From: Flavivirga jejuensis
GTDB lineage: Bacteria; Bacteroidota; Bacteroidia; Flavobacteriales; Flavobacteriaceae
Assembly (NCBI RefSeq): GCF_030540765.1
Contig: NZ_JAUOEL010000003.1
Span: forward strand, 186,001-250,000
Reading direction: 5' to 3'
DNA: 64,000 nt
Shown here: piece after piece, positions 17,967 through 28,041 of the stretch
How the letters are laid out: every line of letters starts with the position of its first letter
Numbering within the stretch: position 1 is the stretch's first letter
Translations under genes and position numbers: made by a program
Notes under the pieces: generated by a model
Databases searched by the model: none
The model's input: the letters and a program-made list of their open reading frames with translations, nothing else
Told to the model about the DNA's origin: nothing

Positions 17967-18473
17967 ATGAAATACATAAAATATATCTTTTTATCAATAA
18001 TTATCTCAACCTTTATAAGTTGTGGGGTTTATTCATTCACGGGAGCTTCCATTCCTGCAGATGTTAAAACATTTCAAGTGAATCGTTTTGAGAATACATC
18101 ATTATTAATTGAACCTGGGTTAGAGTTACTTTTTCAAAACACACTTCAAGATTTAATACAAAATCAAACCAACCTGAACCTTGTTACCTCAAATGGAGAC
18201 ATCGTTTACGAAGGAGAGATTTCCAATTATAGAGTTTCTCCAACAACGGCAACCTCTGAAAATACAGCTGCTCAAAATAGGTTAACTATTGGTATAAAAC
18301 TTCGTTTTTATAACAAAAAGAAACCAGAGGACGATCTAGAACAGAGTTTTTCATTTTTTTATGATTACCCAGCCAGTTCTCAACTTATTGGCTCACAAAA
18401 AACAACAGCTCATGACGAAATTTTTGAGCGCTTAACACAAGATATTTTTAATGCAACTTTAGCCAAATGGTAA
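17967..18473 (+). CDS. lptE: LptE-like lipopolysaccharide assembly lipoprotein
   Basis: 168 residues. Lipoprotein signal MKYIKYIFLSIIISTFISCGVYSF (lipobox Cys19) followed by GVYSFTGASIPADVKTFQVNRFENTS, the opening I recognise from Bacteroidota LptE-family proteins. LptE plugs the LptD channel that inserts LPS in the outer membrane. Divergent from proteobacterial LptE in sequence, so the symbol is by family annotation. The next gene starts 4 bp after its stop, suggesting co-transcription. Confidence 0.75.
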   Translation: MKYIKYIFLSIIISTFISCGVYSFTGASIPADVKTFQVNRFENTSLLIEPGLELLFQNTLQDLIQNQTNLNLVTSNGDIVYEGEISNYRVSPTTATSENTAAQNRLTIGIKLRFYNKKKPEDDLEQSFSFFYDYPASSQLIGSQKTTAHDEIFERLTQDIFNATLAKW

Positions 18474-18477
18474 CCTA

Positions 18478-19506
18478 ATGAACTCAACAGATTTCATAAA
18501 CATATTACAGCATCCGCAAACCATAACACATCAACAAACTCGGGATGTCAAATCTGTTATCGATGAATTTCCTTATTTTCAATCGGCTCATGCGGTATAT
18601 CTTAAAGGCTTAAAAAATGAAAGTAGTTTTAAATACAATCAAGAACTTAAAACGACTGCTGCTTACACAACAGACAGAAGTATTTTATTTGATTTTATCA
18701 CATCGGAAGCGTTCATTCAAAATGAAATTTCACAGTTTATAAAACAAAACACAACACACCTAAAAGACATCGATGTTACTGTTGAAGATCTTTCGGTAAA
18801 TAAAAGCATTAAAGTAGATCATGATTTAAAACAACAAATTAAAGACACTTTAGGTGTATTAGATCCTTCTTTGTTTCAACCCAAAGAAGCACGTCCTAAA
18901 AAAGCAGTAAACTTTGTTTTAGATCAATCTGAAACCATTGAAAAAACTACTACAGACGAAAAAACTACTACAGATGAAAAGGCTACTTCAGATGAAAAGA
19001 TTACTTCAGAAACAAAAACACAGAAGGAGTCTGTTAACGACATATTAAATATTGGAAAGCCGCTTCAGTTTGATAAAAAAGAAACTCATTCTTTTAATCA
19101 ATGGTTAAAATTAGCACATTATAAACCCATTGAAAGAGATAAAGATGAAAAAGATAAGGATGAAAAAAATGAGGATAAGACTCCAAAACCAGTAGAAGAA
19201 ATATCTTCTGATGCTTTAAATAAAAGTAAAAAGTTTGAGCTTATTGATCAATTCATTACAAAAAACCCTAAAATAAACCCTTTTAAAGCCACAATTACAA
19301 AAGGGAATCTTGCAAAAGCGCAAATGATACAACCAGAAGCCTTAATGACTGAGACTTTAGCACGTATCTATGTAGAACAAAAAAACTACAAAAAAGCAAT
19401 TCAATCTTATAAAATTTTAAGTTTGAAATATCCAGAAAAAAGTGGTTTCTTTGCAAACCAAATTAAGGCTGTAAAGCAATTAAAAGAACAAAATAATACA
19501 GAATAA
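18478..19506 (+). CDS. Hypothetical protein with TPR-like C terminus
   Basis: 342 residues, no signal peptide or membrane helix, hence probably cytoplasmic. The N-terminal about 110 residues are helical; the middle is low-complexity and charged, with an imperfect KTTTDE hexapeptide array (156-179) and a DKDEK-rich stretch near 221-235; the C-terminal about 50 residues (MTETLARIYVEQKNYKKAIQSYKILSLKYPEKSGFFANQIKAV) read as one or two TPR helices. No catalytic motif. It sits between lptE and secG (stop overlaps the secG start as TAATG), so it is translated in an envelope/secretion operon. Function unknown. Confidence 0.7.
   Translation: MNSTDFINILQHPQTITHQQTRDVKSVIDEFPYFQSAHAVYLKGLKNESSFKYNQELKTTAAYTTDRSILFDFITSEAFIQNEISQFIKQNTTHLKDIDVTVEDLSVNKSIKVDHDLKQQIKDTLGVLDPSLFQPKEARPKKAVNFVLDQSETIEKTTTDEKTTTDEKATSDEKITSETKTQKESVNDILNIGKPLQFDKKETHSFNQWLKLAHYKPIERDKDEKDKDEKNEDKTPKPVEEISSDALNKSKKFELIDQFITKNPKINPFKATITKGNLAKAQMIQPEALMTETLARIYVEQKNYKKAIQSYKILSLKYPEKSGFFANQIKAVKQLKEQNNTE
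18943..19014 (+). repeat. In-frame 18-bp tandem repeat, four units
   Basis: Four 18-bp units (18943-18960, 18961-18978, 18979-18996, 18997-19014) encoding KTTTDE, KTTTDE, KATSDE, KITSET. The first two are nearly identical in DNA and the later ones drift, as expected from slippage expansion in the linker of the hypothetical protein. Confidence 0.75.
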
Positions 19507-19871
19507 TGAGTACGTTTACAATATTTTTAGCATTAATTGTAGTAGTAGCATTTTTATTAATCGTAGTAATTATGGTGCAAAACCCTAAAGGAGGTGGATT
19601 ATCATCATCTTTTGGTGGCGGTGGCACACAACAATTAGGAGGTGTAAAAAAGACCACTGACTTTTTAGATAAAAGTACATGGACTTTAGCAACCCTATTG
19701 TTAGTTTTAATATTAGCATCTAATATAGCCATTAACAGAGGATCGGAAAGTGTAGATTCTAAAGCTTTAGATCTAGATGCACCAACAACTGCTCCTGCTC
19801 CTTTACCAACTCCAGTACCATCAACTAATGATGCTGCAACTGCAACACCAGATGATTCTACAGGAGAATAA
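19506..19871 (+). CDS. secG: Preprotein translocase subunit SecG
   Basis: 121 residues. Two membrane helices (about 2-24 and 57-77) separated by the diagnostic cytoplasmic loop MVQNPKGGGLSSSFGGGG and KTTDFLDKSTW. SecG assists SecYE in protein export. The C-terminal about 35 residues are a Pro/Ala/Thr-rich acidic tail not needed in the classical protein, common in this phylum. The start overlaps the preceding stop by one base (TAATG); a strong terminator follows. Confidence 0.94.
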   Translation: MSTFTIFLALIVVVAFLLIVVIMVQNPKGGGLSSSFGGGGTQQLGGVKKTTDFLDKSTWTLATLLLVLILASNIAINRGSESVDSKALDLDAPTTAPAPLPTPVPSTNDAATATPDDSTGE

Positions 19872-19887
19872 ATTCACCTTATTAAAA

Positions 19888-19930
19888 GAAACAAAAAATG
19901 CCAACTTTAAAAGTTGGCATTTTTTGTTTC
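19888..19930 (+). terminator. Strong palindromic terminator after secG
   Basis: Two perfectly complementary 21-nt arms (19888-19908 and 19910-19930) centred on one A; the core is ATGCCAACTTT / AAAGTTGGCAT flanked by A6 and T6 tracts. It separates the lptE-secG unit from groES. Confidence 0.9.
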
Positions 19931-19954
19931 TGCAAGTTTGTCAGGTCTTGAGTA

Positions 19955-19970
19955 TTGGCACATTTTTAGT
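19955..19970 (+). promoter_or_regulatory. Possible sigma54-type promoter of groES
   Basis: TTGGCAC (19955-19961), N5, TAGT (19967-19970). The -24 half TGGCAC is perfect and the spacing right, but the -12 half TAGT differs from TTGC at two positions. It is about 50 bp before the groES start and downstream of a sigma54-activator gene. No clear TAnnTTTG is seen instead. Weak evidence. Confidence 0.3.
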
Positions 19971-20021
19971 ATAACGCTTAAACGTTAAAACATAATTCAA
20001 TTTAATAAAAAAATATAACAA

Positions 20022-20297
20022 ATGGCATTAAACATTAAACCATTAGCAGATCGTGTTCTTATTGAGCCTGCTGCAGCCGAAACTACAACGGCATCAGGAA
20101 TTATTATTCCAGATAACGCTAAAGAAAAACCACAAAAAGGTAACGTAGTTGCTGCAGGAAAAGGTACAAAAGATGAACCTATTACTGTAAAAGTTGGCGA
20201 CACTGTTTTATACGGAAAATATGCTGGAACCGAACTTAAACTAGAAGGCAAGGATTATTTAATTATGCGTGAAAGCGACATTCTAGCAATTATTTAA
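20022..20297 (+). CDS. groES: Co-chaperonin GroES
   Basis: 91 residues, full length. Motifs: [13 protein letters not shown] at the start, the mobile loop region [21 protein letters not shown] and [14 protein letters not shown], ending [14 protein letters not shown]. Forms the heptameric lid on GroEL in the cytoplasm. It precedes groEL by 126 bp. Confidence 0.98.
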   Translation: MALNIKPLADRVLIEPAAAETTTASGIIIPDNAKEKPQKGNVVAAGKGTKDEPITVKVGDTVLYGKYAGTELKLEGKDYLIMRESDILAII

Positions 20298-20325
20298 TTA
20301 ATTGCTTTTTTCATTCCTGTAAAAC

Positions 20326-20405
20326 CTGCCTTTTGGCAGCTACGAACGGGAATATCATCAAATAAAACTAAATTTCTATTAAATAGTTTCCCGTCTTCAC
20401 GGGAA
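20326..20405 (+). other. Two hairpins in the groES-groEL spacer
   Basis: CTGCC-TTTT-GGCAG (20326-20339) and TTCCCGT-CTTC-ACGGGAA (20388-20405), the second ending 18 bp before the groEL ATG. No U tract follows either, so they are not obvious terminators; they could mark mRNA processing that makes groEL more abundant than groES, or be repeat debris (ATTCCTG near 20314 resembles the unit upstream of thyA). Confidence 0.4.
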
Positions 20406-20408
20406 TAA

Positions 20409-22058
<1,650 letters not shown>

Positions 22059-22097
22059 ATCGAAATGGGTCGAAACTCTCGACACTCAAATTATATT

Positions 22098-22134
22098 AAA
22101 AAACGCCTCCATTTATTTTGAGGCGTTTTTTTTA
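22098..22134 (+). terminator. Terminator after groEL
   Basis: AAAAAACGCCTC (22098-22109) pairs with GAGGCGTTTTTT (22120-22131), loop of 10, followed by more T. It lies 40 bp after the groEL stop. The remaining approx. 220 bp to the next gene are AT-rich with nothing recognisable. Confidence 0.9.
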
Positions 22135-22355
22135 TGGAGTTCAATAATTTTCCATGCAAAATTAAATGCATCCAAAACCCAAAAAAGTCTCTATAAAACT
22201 GTCTGCTTATTTCTAGCCCGATTCACTAAAAAAACACCTTTGTTAATTAACCACAAAAAGAACTTAAAATATTTATTTTTATGAGGTATATAACAATCAT
22301 CTTATCATAAAATACTTATTTTTACTTATAATGATTCCCCAAATCAAAAATTATT

Positions 22356-22775
22356 ATGGACTGGATTAATGAGCTATTAAGGATTTTAAATGATAATGCT
22401 GGAGTAACTTTGATATTGTCGGCTTTAGGGTTCGGGTTTAATGAATGGGTAAAAACCAGAAATGCCAGCAAAATTGATCGCTTAAAGTTTAAAGCTGAGA
22501 ATATTGATATAAAGGCACTTGAAAAGGAGAATGAACTTTATTTAATTTTTTCTAATTTTTGTTTATCTGATGATTTCTCCGAAGAAAACTGCATTGCTAT
22601 TTATGAAAAAATACGAGGCCATATTATCGATAATGATCTGTTTTTAAGAGAAAAACTGAGCAAAGTTGGAGGTAAATTTGCCGACTACATCATTGAAGAT
22701 GTTTCTAAGGGGTTAAAAGACTTGCACAAGGAAGAAGCGTTACTCAAAGAATTCAAAAAACTATACAGAGCTTGA
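22356..22775 (+). CDS. Small possibly membrane-anchored protein of GHKL/STAS-like cassette
   Basis: 139 residues. A hydrophobic segment AGVTLILSALGFGFNEWV (about 15-32) could be a single membrane anchor or buried helix, followed by a charged, strongly helical remainder (KIDRLKFKAENIDIKALEKENEL, then KEEALLKEFKKLYRA). I do not recognise a family. Its TGA stop overlaps the TTG start of the ATPase gene (TTGA), so the two are almost certainly translationally coupled. It may tether or sense for the downstream ATPase/STAS-like pair; this is inference. Confidence 0.65.
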   Translation: MDWINELLRILNDNAGVTLILSALGFGFNEWVKTRNASKIDRLKFKAENIDIKALEKENELYLIFSNFCLSDDFSEENCIAIYEKIRGHIIDNDLFLREKLSKVGGKFADYIIEDVSKGLKDLHKEEALLKEFKKLYRA

Positions 22776-23695
22776 TTGTAAACATTAATAATAGTGATGT
22801 TGGCATCAATAATTTGTCTACATTAATACGAAAACTATCCTTCATTTTTAATTACGAAGGTAAAAACGTTCCAAATTGCGAATTCAAAATCACTGCTACC
22901 AAGTTGGATGCGGTATCTGCACTGGTTATTTTTAAAGCGTTTGATTTTGCTTCAAAATATTCATGCCTAGAATCACCAAAAGCAAATTTGAATAATATTT
23001 TAAAGTTATTTTCTATTTATGGTATTGAAAATTTGATGAAAAAATTAGTTAATCAAGAGGAAGCTGATGGGTTGTATAATAATTTAAAACCATCAAAAAC
23101 AGCAGACTTTTTTATTGCCCCTCATCCAATAAACAGAGAAAGTTTTAAAAACAAACAAGATCTAGAAAATAAGTACACGCAGTTTATTGCTGATTACTAT
23201 CAAAACATATGTCCAGAATTAGTGCAATATTTTAAAACATGCATTTGTGAAATAGCTTCTAATTTTTTATATCATGCTTTAGAGGATAATAATTCTATTT
23301 TAATGGCACAAGGCAACAAAAAAAAGATAGAAATTGTTTGTGTTGATAATTCAAAAGGAATACTTACAACACTTAATCCAGATAATAAAGATCATTTTCA
23401 AGTAATGAGAAGCGCTTTTCAAAGGGGTGTCACTTCTAAAAAAGATGAGTTCCATTGTGGCACTGGCTTATGGTATATAGAAAAAATCGCACAACAACTC
23501 AACGGCACTTTAAGAGTTTACTCCGAGGATATGTTATATGTTTTCAAGGATGGTAAGGTTTTTGTGAAAAAATCGCCATATTGGAAGGGTTCTATATTTT
23601 ATTTAAAATTAAATATCTTAAAAAACACCAAAATTGACGATTTTTTTGCTAAATTTAACAATCCCAATAAGTTAGACCTGTTTAATACTCAATAG
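22772..23695 (+). CDS. GHKL-family ATPase (HATPase_c) of unknown role
   Basis: 307 residues. The C-terminal half carries a Bergerat-fold ATP site: N-box E160-IASN164-FLYH168A, G1 box VDNSKGI (191-197) and G2 box CGTGLWYIEKIA (229-240), followed by the long hydrophobic strand near FYLKLNIL. There is no phosphoacceptor His (H-box) or membrane region, so it resembles RsbW/SpoIIAB-type or signalling ATPases rather than a complete kinase. The N-terminal about 150 residues are unassigned. The start is TTG overlapping the previous stop; no ATG occurs until about residue 89, so this start or the adjacent ATT is needed. Three bp separate it from the STAS-like gene. Confidence 0.7.
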   Translation: MIVNINNSDVGINNLSTLIRKLSFIFNYEGKNVPNCEFKITATKLDAVSALVIFKAFDFASKYSCLESPKANLNNILKLFSIYGIENLMKKLVNQEEADGLYNNLKPSKTADFFIAPHPINRESFKNKQDLENKYTQFIADYYQNICPELVQYFKTCICEIASNFLYHALEDNNSILMAQGNKKKIEIVCVDNSKGILTTLNPDNKDHFQVMRSAFQRGVTSKKDEFHCGTGLWYIEKIAQQLNGTLRVYSEDMLYVFKDGKVFVKKSPYWKGSIFYLKLNILKNTKIDDFFAKFNNPNKLDLFNTQ

Positions 23696-23698
23696 TTT

Positions 23699-23977
23699 AT
23701 GGAAATTAATTTATCGAAATACGGAAAAATCATCTCAACAGATGATACTAGTAATACTATTTTAAGAGAAATAGAAGCCTCTCTTAAAAACAATGAGCCA
23801 ATCGATATTAACGCATTGGATGTTGTAATATCGACAAAATCTGCTAGATTAATTTTCGGAATTTTGTATAAGAAATTATCTAAAATAAATTTCAATAGTA
23901 AAATTCATTTCAAAAACGCATCAACTACTTTTATGTTTGCTGTAAACGAAGGTATACTAACTGAATTATCAGATTAA
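23699..23977 (+). CDS. STAS-like (DUF4325) domain protein
   Basis: 92 residues. The central part (about 36-85: INALDVVISTKSARLIFGILYKKL...INFNSKIHFKNASTTFMFAVNEGI) matches the pattern I know from DUF4325/STAS-like domains: a beta strand ending at the position of a conserved acidic/Ser residue, an amphipathic helix, then FKN and a final helix. STAS-fold proteins are often partners of GHKL ATPases in switch systems. Third gene of the cassette, 3 bp after the ATPase gene; no sigma factor or PP2C phosphatase is nearby. Confidence 0.65.
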   Translation: MEINLSKYGKIISTDDTSNTILREIEASLKNNEPIDINALDVVISTKSARLIFGILYKKLSKINFNSKIHFKNASTTFMFAVNEGILTELSD

Positions 23978-24181
23978 TTTAATCTTTTAAACCTCTTCAT
24001 TTTATTTTCTCATACACTTTCTTCTAAATATATTTTAGGGTTATTGTAAAATATCTAAAATTTTTTAGGGCGAAACATCAATTCGATATCAGTTATAAAA
24101 TACGCACTAACAAGCTTTTGAGTTAAATACTGTCTGTATTTTTTGAGTCTTACTCTTGTATACCATTGTTAGTAAAAGTAT

Positions 24182-24712
24182 CTATTCTTTTGGTTCAAGA
24201 ATATAGTTAACGTTACCATTATAGCGACCAGTGATTGTTCTACTTAATTCATCAACACACTCAAAAGTCAATTCGTAATAATCATTTTCACTTTTAGTTA
24301 CTGTAATAGTTCCACTATTTATTCCTTTTTCTAAATTCTCCCCATCAGAGTCTTTATAAAAAACCGTAGCATCATCAAAAGACAAAGACGTTCCAGTTTG
24401 ATTATACTCATAAATTCCAGTAGATAATTTATTTGGGGTAGGAGAATAAATCTCAAAATATATTCCTTCACCATTTCCAGTATAATCTTTTCCGTCAATA
24501 GTAAATTCACTCGAAAGGAAAGTCAAATCTATATTATACACCTCATTTATAGAGTCATCACTATAATCTTCTGAAATGCCATTTGCTAATTCAAATTCCA
24601 CCTCTCCTATTCTCAAAAAACCAGATTGCTCTTCTATTCCTGAATCATCGCTACTGTTACAGCTAATTGTAATAATACTTAATAAAAGGATAATTAAATT
24701 AAATTTTCTCAT
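24182..24712 (-). CDS. Hypothetical lipoprotein
   Basis: 176 residues. Lipoprotein signal MRKFNLIILLLSIITISCNSSDDS with Cys18, followed by an acidic Ser/Asp/Glu linker. The remainder is beta-rich (FLRIGEVEFELANG, GIYFEIYSPTPNKLSTGIYEY, INSGTITVTKSENDYYELTFECVDELSRTITGRYNG) and resembles small calycin/immunoglobulin-like outer-membrane lipoproteins common in flavobacteria. No specific family. Convergent with the STAS-like gene. Confidence 0.65.
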   Translation of the reverse strand: MRKFNLIILLLSIITISCNSSDDSGIEEQSGFLRIGEVEFELANGISEDYSDDSINEVYNIDLTFLSSEFTIDGKDYTGNGEGIYFEIYSPTPNKLSTGIYEYNQTGTSLSFDDATVFYKDSDGENLEKGINSGTITVTKSENDYYELTFECVDELSRTITGRYNGNVNYILEPKE

Positions 24713-25088
24713 TTTTAAAATTTTGATTTAGGGTTTTAAACTATTGAATTTTAATGCTTGTCGTTTATGTTTTTACTAACTACCACATAAACGTAATTGC
24801 ATTTATTCTTCTTTCAAATATAATAGATCCAAATATAATAGCTTTAATACCAATTATCACTCAAAACTAAATAGATTTTGCAGTATTCTCTAAACTATTC
24901 TGTCTTGAAACAGGTTTACACAAAACAAAAAAGAGGCTATTTAAAAGGTGATGAACTTTGTCATAAGCAAAACGAAGCATTTTATTTGTCTAAAAATAAG
25001 AACATTATAATTTATAGAGATTATTCATAGCATTCAGAATGACACTTTTTAGACACCTTTTTTGGTCATTTTATTTACAATGTATAAA
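24713..25088. other. Non-coding stretch with a degenerate repeat-like unit
   Basis: 376 bp of AT-rich sequence without a credible gene. At 25017-25045 the minus strand reads GTGTCATTCTGAATGC...GAATAATCTC, similar in form to the GTC.TACTGAGCGCAGTCGAAG unit at 53692-53720, a repeat type I recall from flavobacterial intergenic DNA. Otherwise nothing recognised. Confidence 0.4.
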
Positions 25089-25270
25089 CTAGACCTGTCT
25101 ACTTAAACTTTCTTCTGTAAACCCATTATTAAATTTAATATTTTTTAATGTCTGACTTACCATAAGATTGTAACCACCTTCTGGATTTGGAGCAAACACC
25201 TCTCTTTTAGAAACGATTTTAACACCATTCATTTCTTTATTACAGCATTTAAAAAGATACTTTGTTTCAA

Positions 25271-25298
25271 ACAAAAAGCCCAAACAAATGTTTAGGCT
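25271..25298 (-). terminator. Hairpin terminator downstream of HMA gene
   Basis: AAAGCCCAAACA (25275-25286) pairs with TGTTTAGGCTTT (25288-25299) with one mismatch; read on the minus strand it ends in a T tract. It is downstream of the 25360-25755 gene, with repeat copy A in between, the same arrangement as at 12543-12611. Confidence 0.6.
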
Positions 25299-25301
25299 TT
25301 T

Positions 25302-25350
25302 AAATCTATTTTAGTAAAAACTGTCAACCTGTTTATTTTAGGACGACTCA
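25302..25350. repeat. Repeat copy A, partner of 12572-12611
   Basis: AAATCTATTTTAGTAAAAACTG...ATTTTAGGACGACTCA. Matches copy B over about 44 positions with few differences, and reaches 10 bases before the stop of the HMA gene. On the minus strand its outer end reads TGAGTCGTCCTAAAATA, reminiscent of an IS3-type terminus, but no transposase is attached. Confidence 0.55.
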
Positions 25351-25359
25351 CTATCATGC

Positions 25360-25755
25360 TTAATGATCATGACCATGACCATCATCTTTTTTATGTTCCT
25401 CACCCTCTTTGTGATCGTCTTTAACAGCTTCATCTCTGTATTTACAACAAGGATGTACGCTAGCATAAGCTTCATCTGTAGCTTTTATTTCTTTAGTATC
25501 ATGCCCCACCGAAACAACACTATTCTGTATCTTTTTTAAATCGGTTTTACGTTCATCAAAAATCAACTTTAATTCATGAGTTTTCACATCCCATACCGCA
25601 GACTTAACTCCTTTGGTATTTAAGCATGCTTTTTCAATACGGGTTTTACACATTAAGCAAACGCCATCTACTTCCATAGAAGCTCTTGCATTTTTATTTT
25701 GTGCAAATGATACTGTTGTTATTAATACGGTCAATACTACTATTATTTTTTTCAT
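25360..25755 (-). CDS. Secreted heavy-metal-associated (HMA) domain protein
   Basis: 131 residues. Sec signal MKKIIVVLTVLITTVSFAQ, then a ferredoxin-like HMA domain with the metal motif VCLMCKTRIEKAC (CxxC) and GVKSAVWDVKTHELKLIFDE. The C terminus adds HPCCKYRDE and a His/Asp/Glu-rich tail (KEGEEHKKDDGHGHDH), both plausible extra metal ligands. Likely a periplasmic copper/zinc-type binding protein. Last gene of the minus-strand metal locus, 48 bp after the TonB receptor. Confidence 0.85.
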   Translation of the reverse strand: MKKIIVVLTVLITTVSFAQNKNARASMEVDGVCLMCKTRIEKACLNTKGVKSAVWDVKTHELKLIFDERKTDLKKIQNSVVSVGHDTKEIKATDEAYASVHPCCKYRDEAVKDDHKEGEEHKKDDGHGHDH

Positions 25756-25803
25756 AATTTTAATTTTAGTTTCTATTTATGAGATTCCCTCCTTCGAAGG
25801 TAT

Positions 25804-28041
25804 TTATATTTTAAATCGTAATCCAGTATAATACAGACTTCCAAAAATGGGACCATATACAAATGTGGTATCAAAATTCGCTCCAAAAGGATCATCAGCT
25901 CCTAAAACAGGATTAGACTGCCTTACATTCGTAACGTTTTCACCTCCTACATATACTTCAAATTTCCTAGAAAACACTTTTGTTATTTGCACATTTAATG
26001 TCGCCAATGCTGGTGTTTTGTCTGGCAATTGGTATGATACAGGATTTGTTACTGTAGACGAAAAACGTTGTTCTCCCAACCAATTAAATGTGGCATCAAA
26101 TTTCCATTGTCCTTCATCACCATTACTCATATGAGTCTCATAAGATGCATTAGCAAACAAACGGTTTGTTGGCACCAATGGTTTAGATAACTTACCAGAA
26201 TTATAATCTGTTTTAACATCGTAATACTTATAAGCCATTCGTAAATCGAAATCCTTAAATACATTATAATTAAGTTCTACTTGAAAACTATTTGCATAAC
26301 TGTCCCCTTCTAAATTATAGAAACTTACTTCTTGCGGGGTTTCATAATCGACCACTACTTGATTCTTAAAATCGGTTTTATAATAATCTAAAGTAATATC
26401 TGCTTTTCTTCCAAAAAGATTGAATCCTTGTAAATAAGACACTCCGTAATTCCATGCTATTTCTGGGTCTAGTCCATAAACATTCCCTGTTGTGTTTACT
26501 ATATTAATAGTTCTCGATGTTGAAAATAGTTGCTGATTTTCAGCAAAAATATTAGCACTCCGTTTTCCACGTCCAAAAGATACGCGCAGTGCAGATTTTT
26601 CCCAAGGTGTATAACGGGCATGTACGCGAGGTGTAACAAACGTGCCTAATAAATTATGATTATCAAGACGAACACCCGCCGTAACATTCAACTTATCCAA
26701 ATTATCATAATTATATTCGAAAAAAGCACCAACAGATCTTTCTGTTCTTTCATAATCTGCCGTATTAACAAATTCATCATAATGATCGTAAGTATAACTC
26801 ACACCTGTTTTAATTTTATGTCTGGAATCACTAATTATAGAATTATAAATAGCATTGGCATATAAACTATTATGGGTAATATCATATTGATTCAACCCAA
26901 AATAGGCATCTTGCTTATGGCTACTAAATGCTGTTTGAACGCCTAAACTTTGATAGGGAATCTCTGGATTTACATACCCTAATTTAGCCGATACTTCATA
27001 ACGTCTCGTATCAATTTCGCTACCCCATGCATTTGTAGTTAACTTGTCTGTACTCGGATCGAAATCAAGCTCACCAGTTTCTTTTTCATCATTTAGAAAC
27101 TTTAAATTTATAAAACTCACAAACCCTTTTTCGGCATTGGTGTATTGCCAACGGTTCATAACATTAATCTGATTATACTTAGGCATATCTAAAAACCCAT
27201 CATCATTAACATCGTGTTCATTATTGTGCATGTTGCCGTGTAAATACAAACCTGTACTCCACCTATCGTTCACTTTAGTATTAACATGTGTATTTAACTC
27301 AAAACGTTCGCTTGAGGCGCCGTATAGATTTACAAACAACTTATTATCGGTTAATGGTTTTACCAGTTCTGCATTTATTTGTCCTGCGATACTTTCATAA
27401 CCATTAACAACACTACCCGCGCCTTTAGTTATTTGAATACTCTCAACCCAGGTTCCTGGAATAAAACTCAAACCAAAAGCTTGTGAAGCCCCTCGAATGG
27501 ATGGAATATTTTCAGTCGCAATTAAAATATACGGACTATTGAGTCCTAACATTTTTATTTGTCGTGTTCCCGTAACGGCATCGGCAAAATTCACATCAAT
27601 AGAGGGATTGGTTTCAAAGCTCTCGGAGAGGTTACAACAGGCCGCTTTTAATAACTCATCACTACTCACTGTAAATACATTTGTAGCCTGCAAATACGAC
27701 TTTGCGGTTGCTTGTTTTCTAGAGTTTATAGTAACTTCGTCTAAATTATCTGTAGGCTGCAACCAATGTCGTACTGGTTTAGGTGTTGTAATTGTTATCG
27801 TATCGGTTTTAAAACCCACATAACTAATTACCAATTGTGTATAACCGTTCTCATAAGGAATTGTAAACGTCCCGTCAATATCTGTTACTACGCCAACAGA
27901 TGTATTTAGCCAATATACGTTAGCTCCTGGCAAGCCTATAGGCTCGTTTTTTTCGTTTGCTTCCATAATCACCCCACTAATTTTATCTTGAGACGACATG
28001 ATAATTGGAAATATTAATAATATATAAAATATGTTTTTCAT
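25804..28041 (-). CDS. TonB-dependent outer-membrane receptor, probably metal-linked
   Basis: 745 residues. Signal peptide MKNIFYILLIFPIIMSSQ, a carboxypeptidase-regulatory-like beta domain (about 20-95: SGVIMEANEKNEPIGLPGANVYW...GFKTDTITI), a plug domain (LNSPYILIATENIPSIRGAS, QITKGAGSVVNGYESIAGQINAEL) and a beta barrel ending in GSLYYTGLRFKI with the terminal aromatic-rich strand. Near the plug start is an unusual AACCNLSESFE Cys pair. Imports a ligand across the outer membrane with TonB energy. HMA proteins on both sides suggest a metal or metal complex; the substrate is not known. Confidence 0.9.
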   Translation of the reverse strand: MKNIFYILLIFPIIMSSQDKISGVIMEANEKNEPIGLPGANVYWLNTSVGVVTDIDGTFTIPYENGYTQLVISYVGFKTDTITITTPKPVRHWLQPTDNLDEVTINSRKQATAKSYLQATNVFTVSSDELLKAACCNLSESFETNPSIDVNFADAVTGTRQIKMLGLNSPYILIATENIPSIRGASQAFGLSFIPGTWVESIQITKGAGSVVNGYESIAGQINAELVKPLTDNKLFVNLYGASSERFELNTHVNTKVNDRWSTGLYLHGNMHNNEHDVNDDGFLDMPKYNQINVMNRWQYTNAEKGFVSFINLKFLNDEKETGELDFDPSTDKLTTNAWGSEIDTRRYEVSAKLGYVNPEIPYQSLGVQTAFSSHKQDAYFGLNQYDITHNSLYANAIYNSIISDSRHKIKTGVSYTYDHYDEFVNTADYERTERSVGAFFEYNYDNLDKLNVTAGVRLDNHNLLGTFVTPRVHARYTPWEKSALRVSFGRGKRSANIFAENQQLFSTSRTINIVNTTGNVYGLDPEIAWNYGVSYLQGFNLFGRKADITLDYYKTDFKNQVVVDYETPQEVSFYNLEGDSYANSFQVELNYNVFKDFDLRMAYKYYDVKTDYNSGKLSKPLVPTNRLFANASYETHMSNGDEGQWKFDATFNWLGEQRFSSTVTNPVSYQLPDKTPALATLNVQITKVFSRKFEVYVGGENVTNVRQSNPVLGADDPFGANFDTTFVYGPIFGSLYYTGLRFKI

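Noticed and set aside
18943-19014. Possible CRISPR-like short repeat array
   Set aside because: The repeats are contiguous, in frame and without spacers; no cas genes in the window.
25089-25283. 64-residue minus-strand open frame
   Set aside because: It starts with TTG inside a terminator hairpin, shows no family resemblance and has no promoter. Possibly a gene relic; not listed as a gene.
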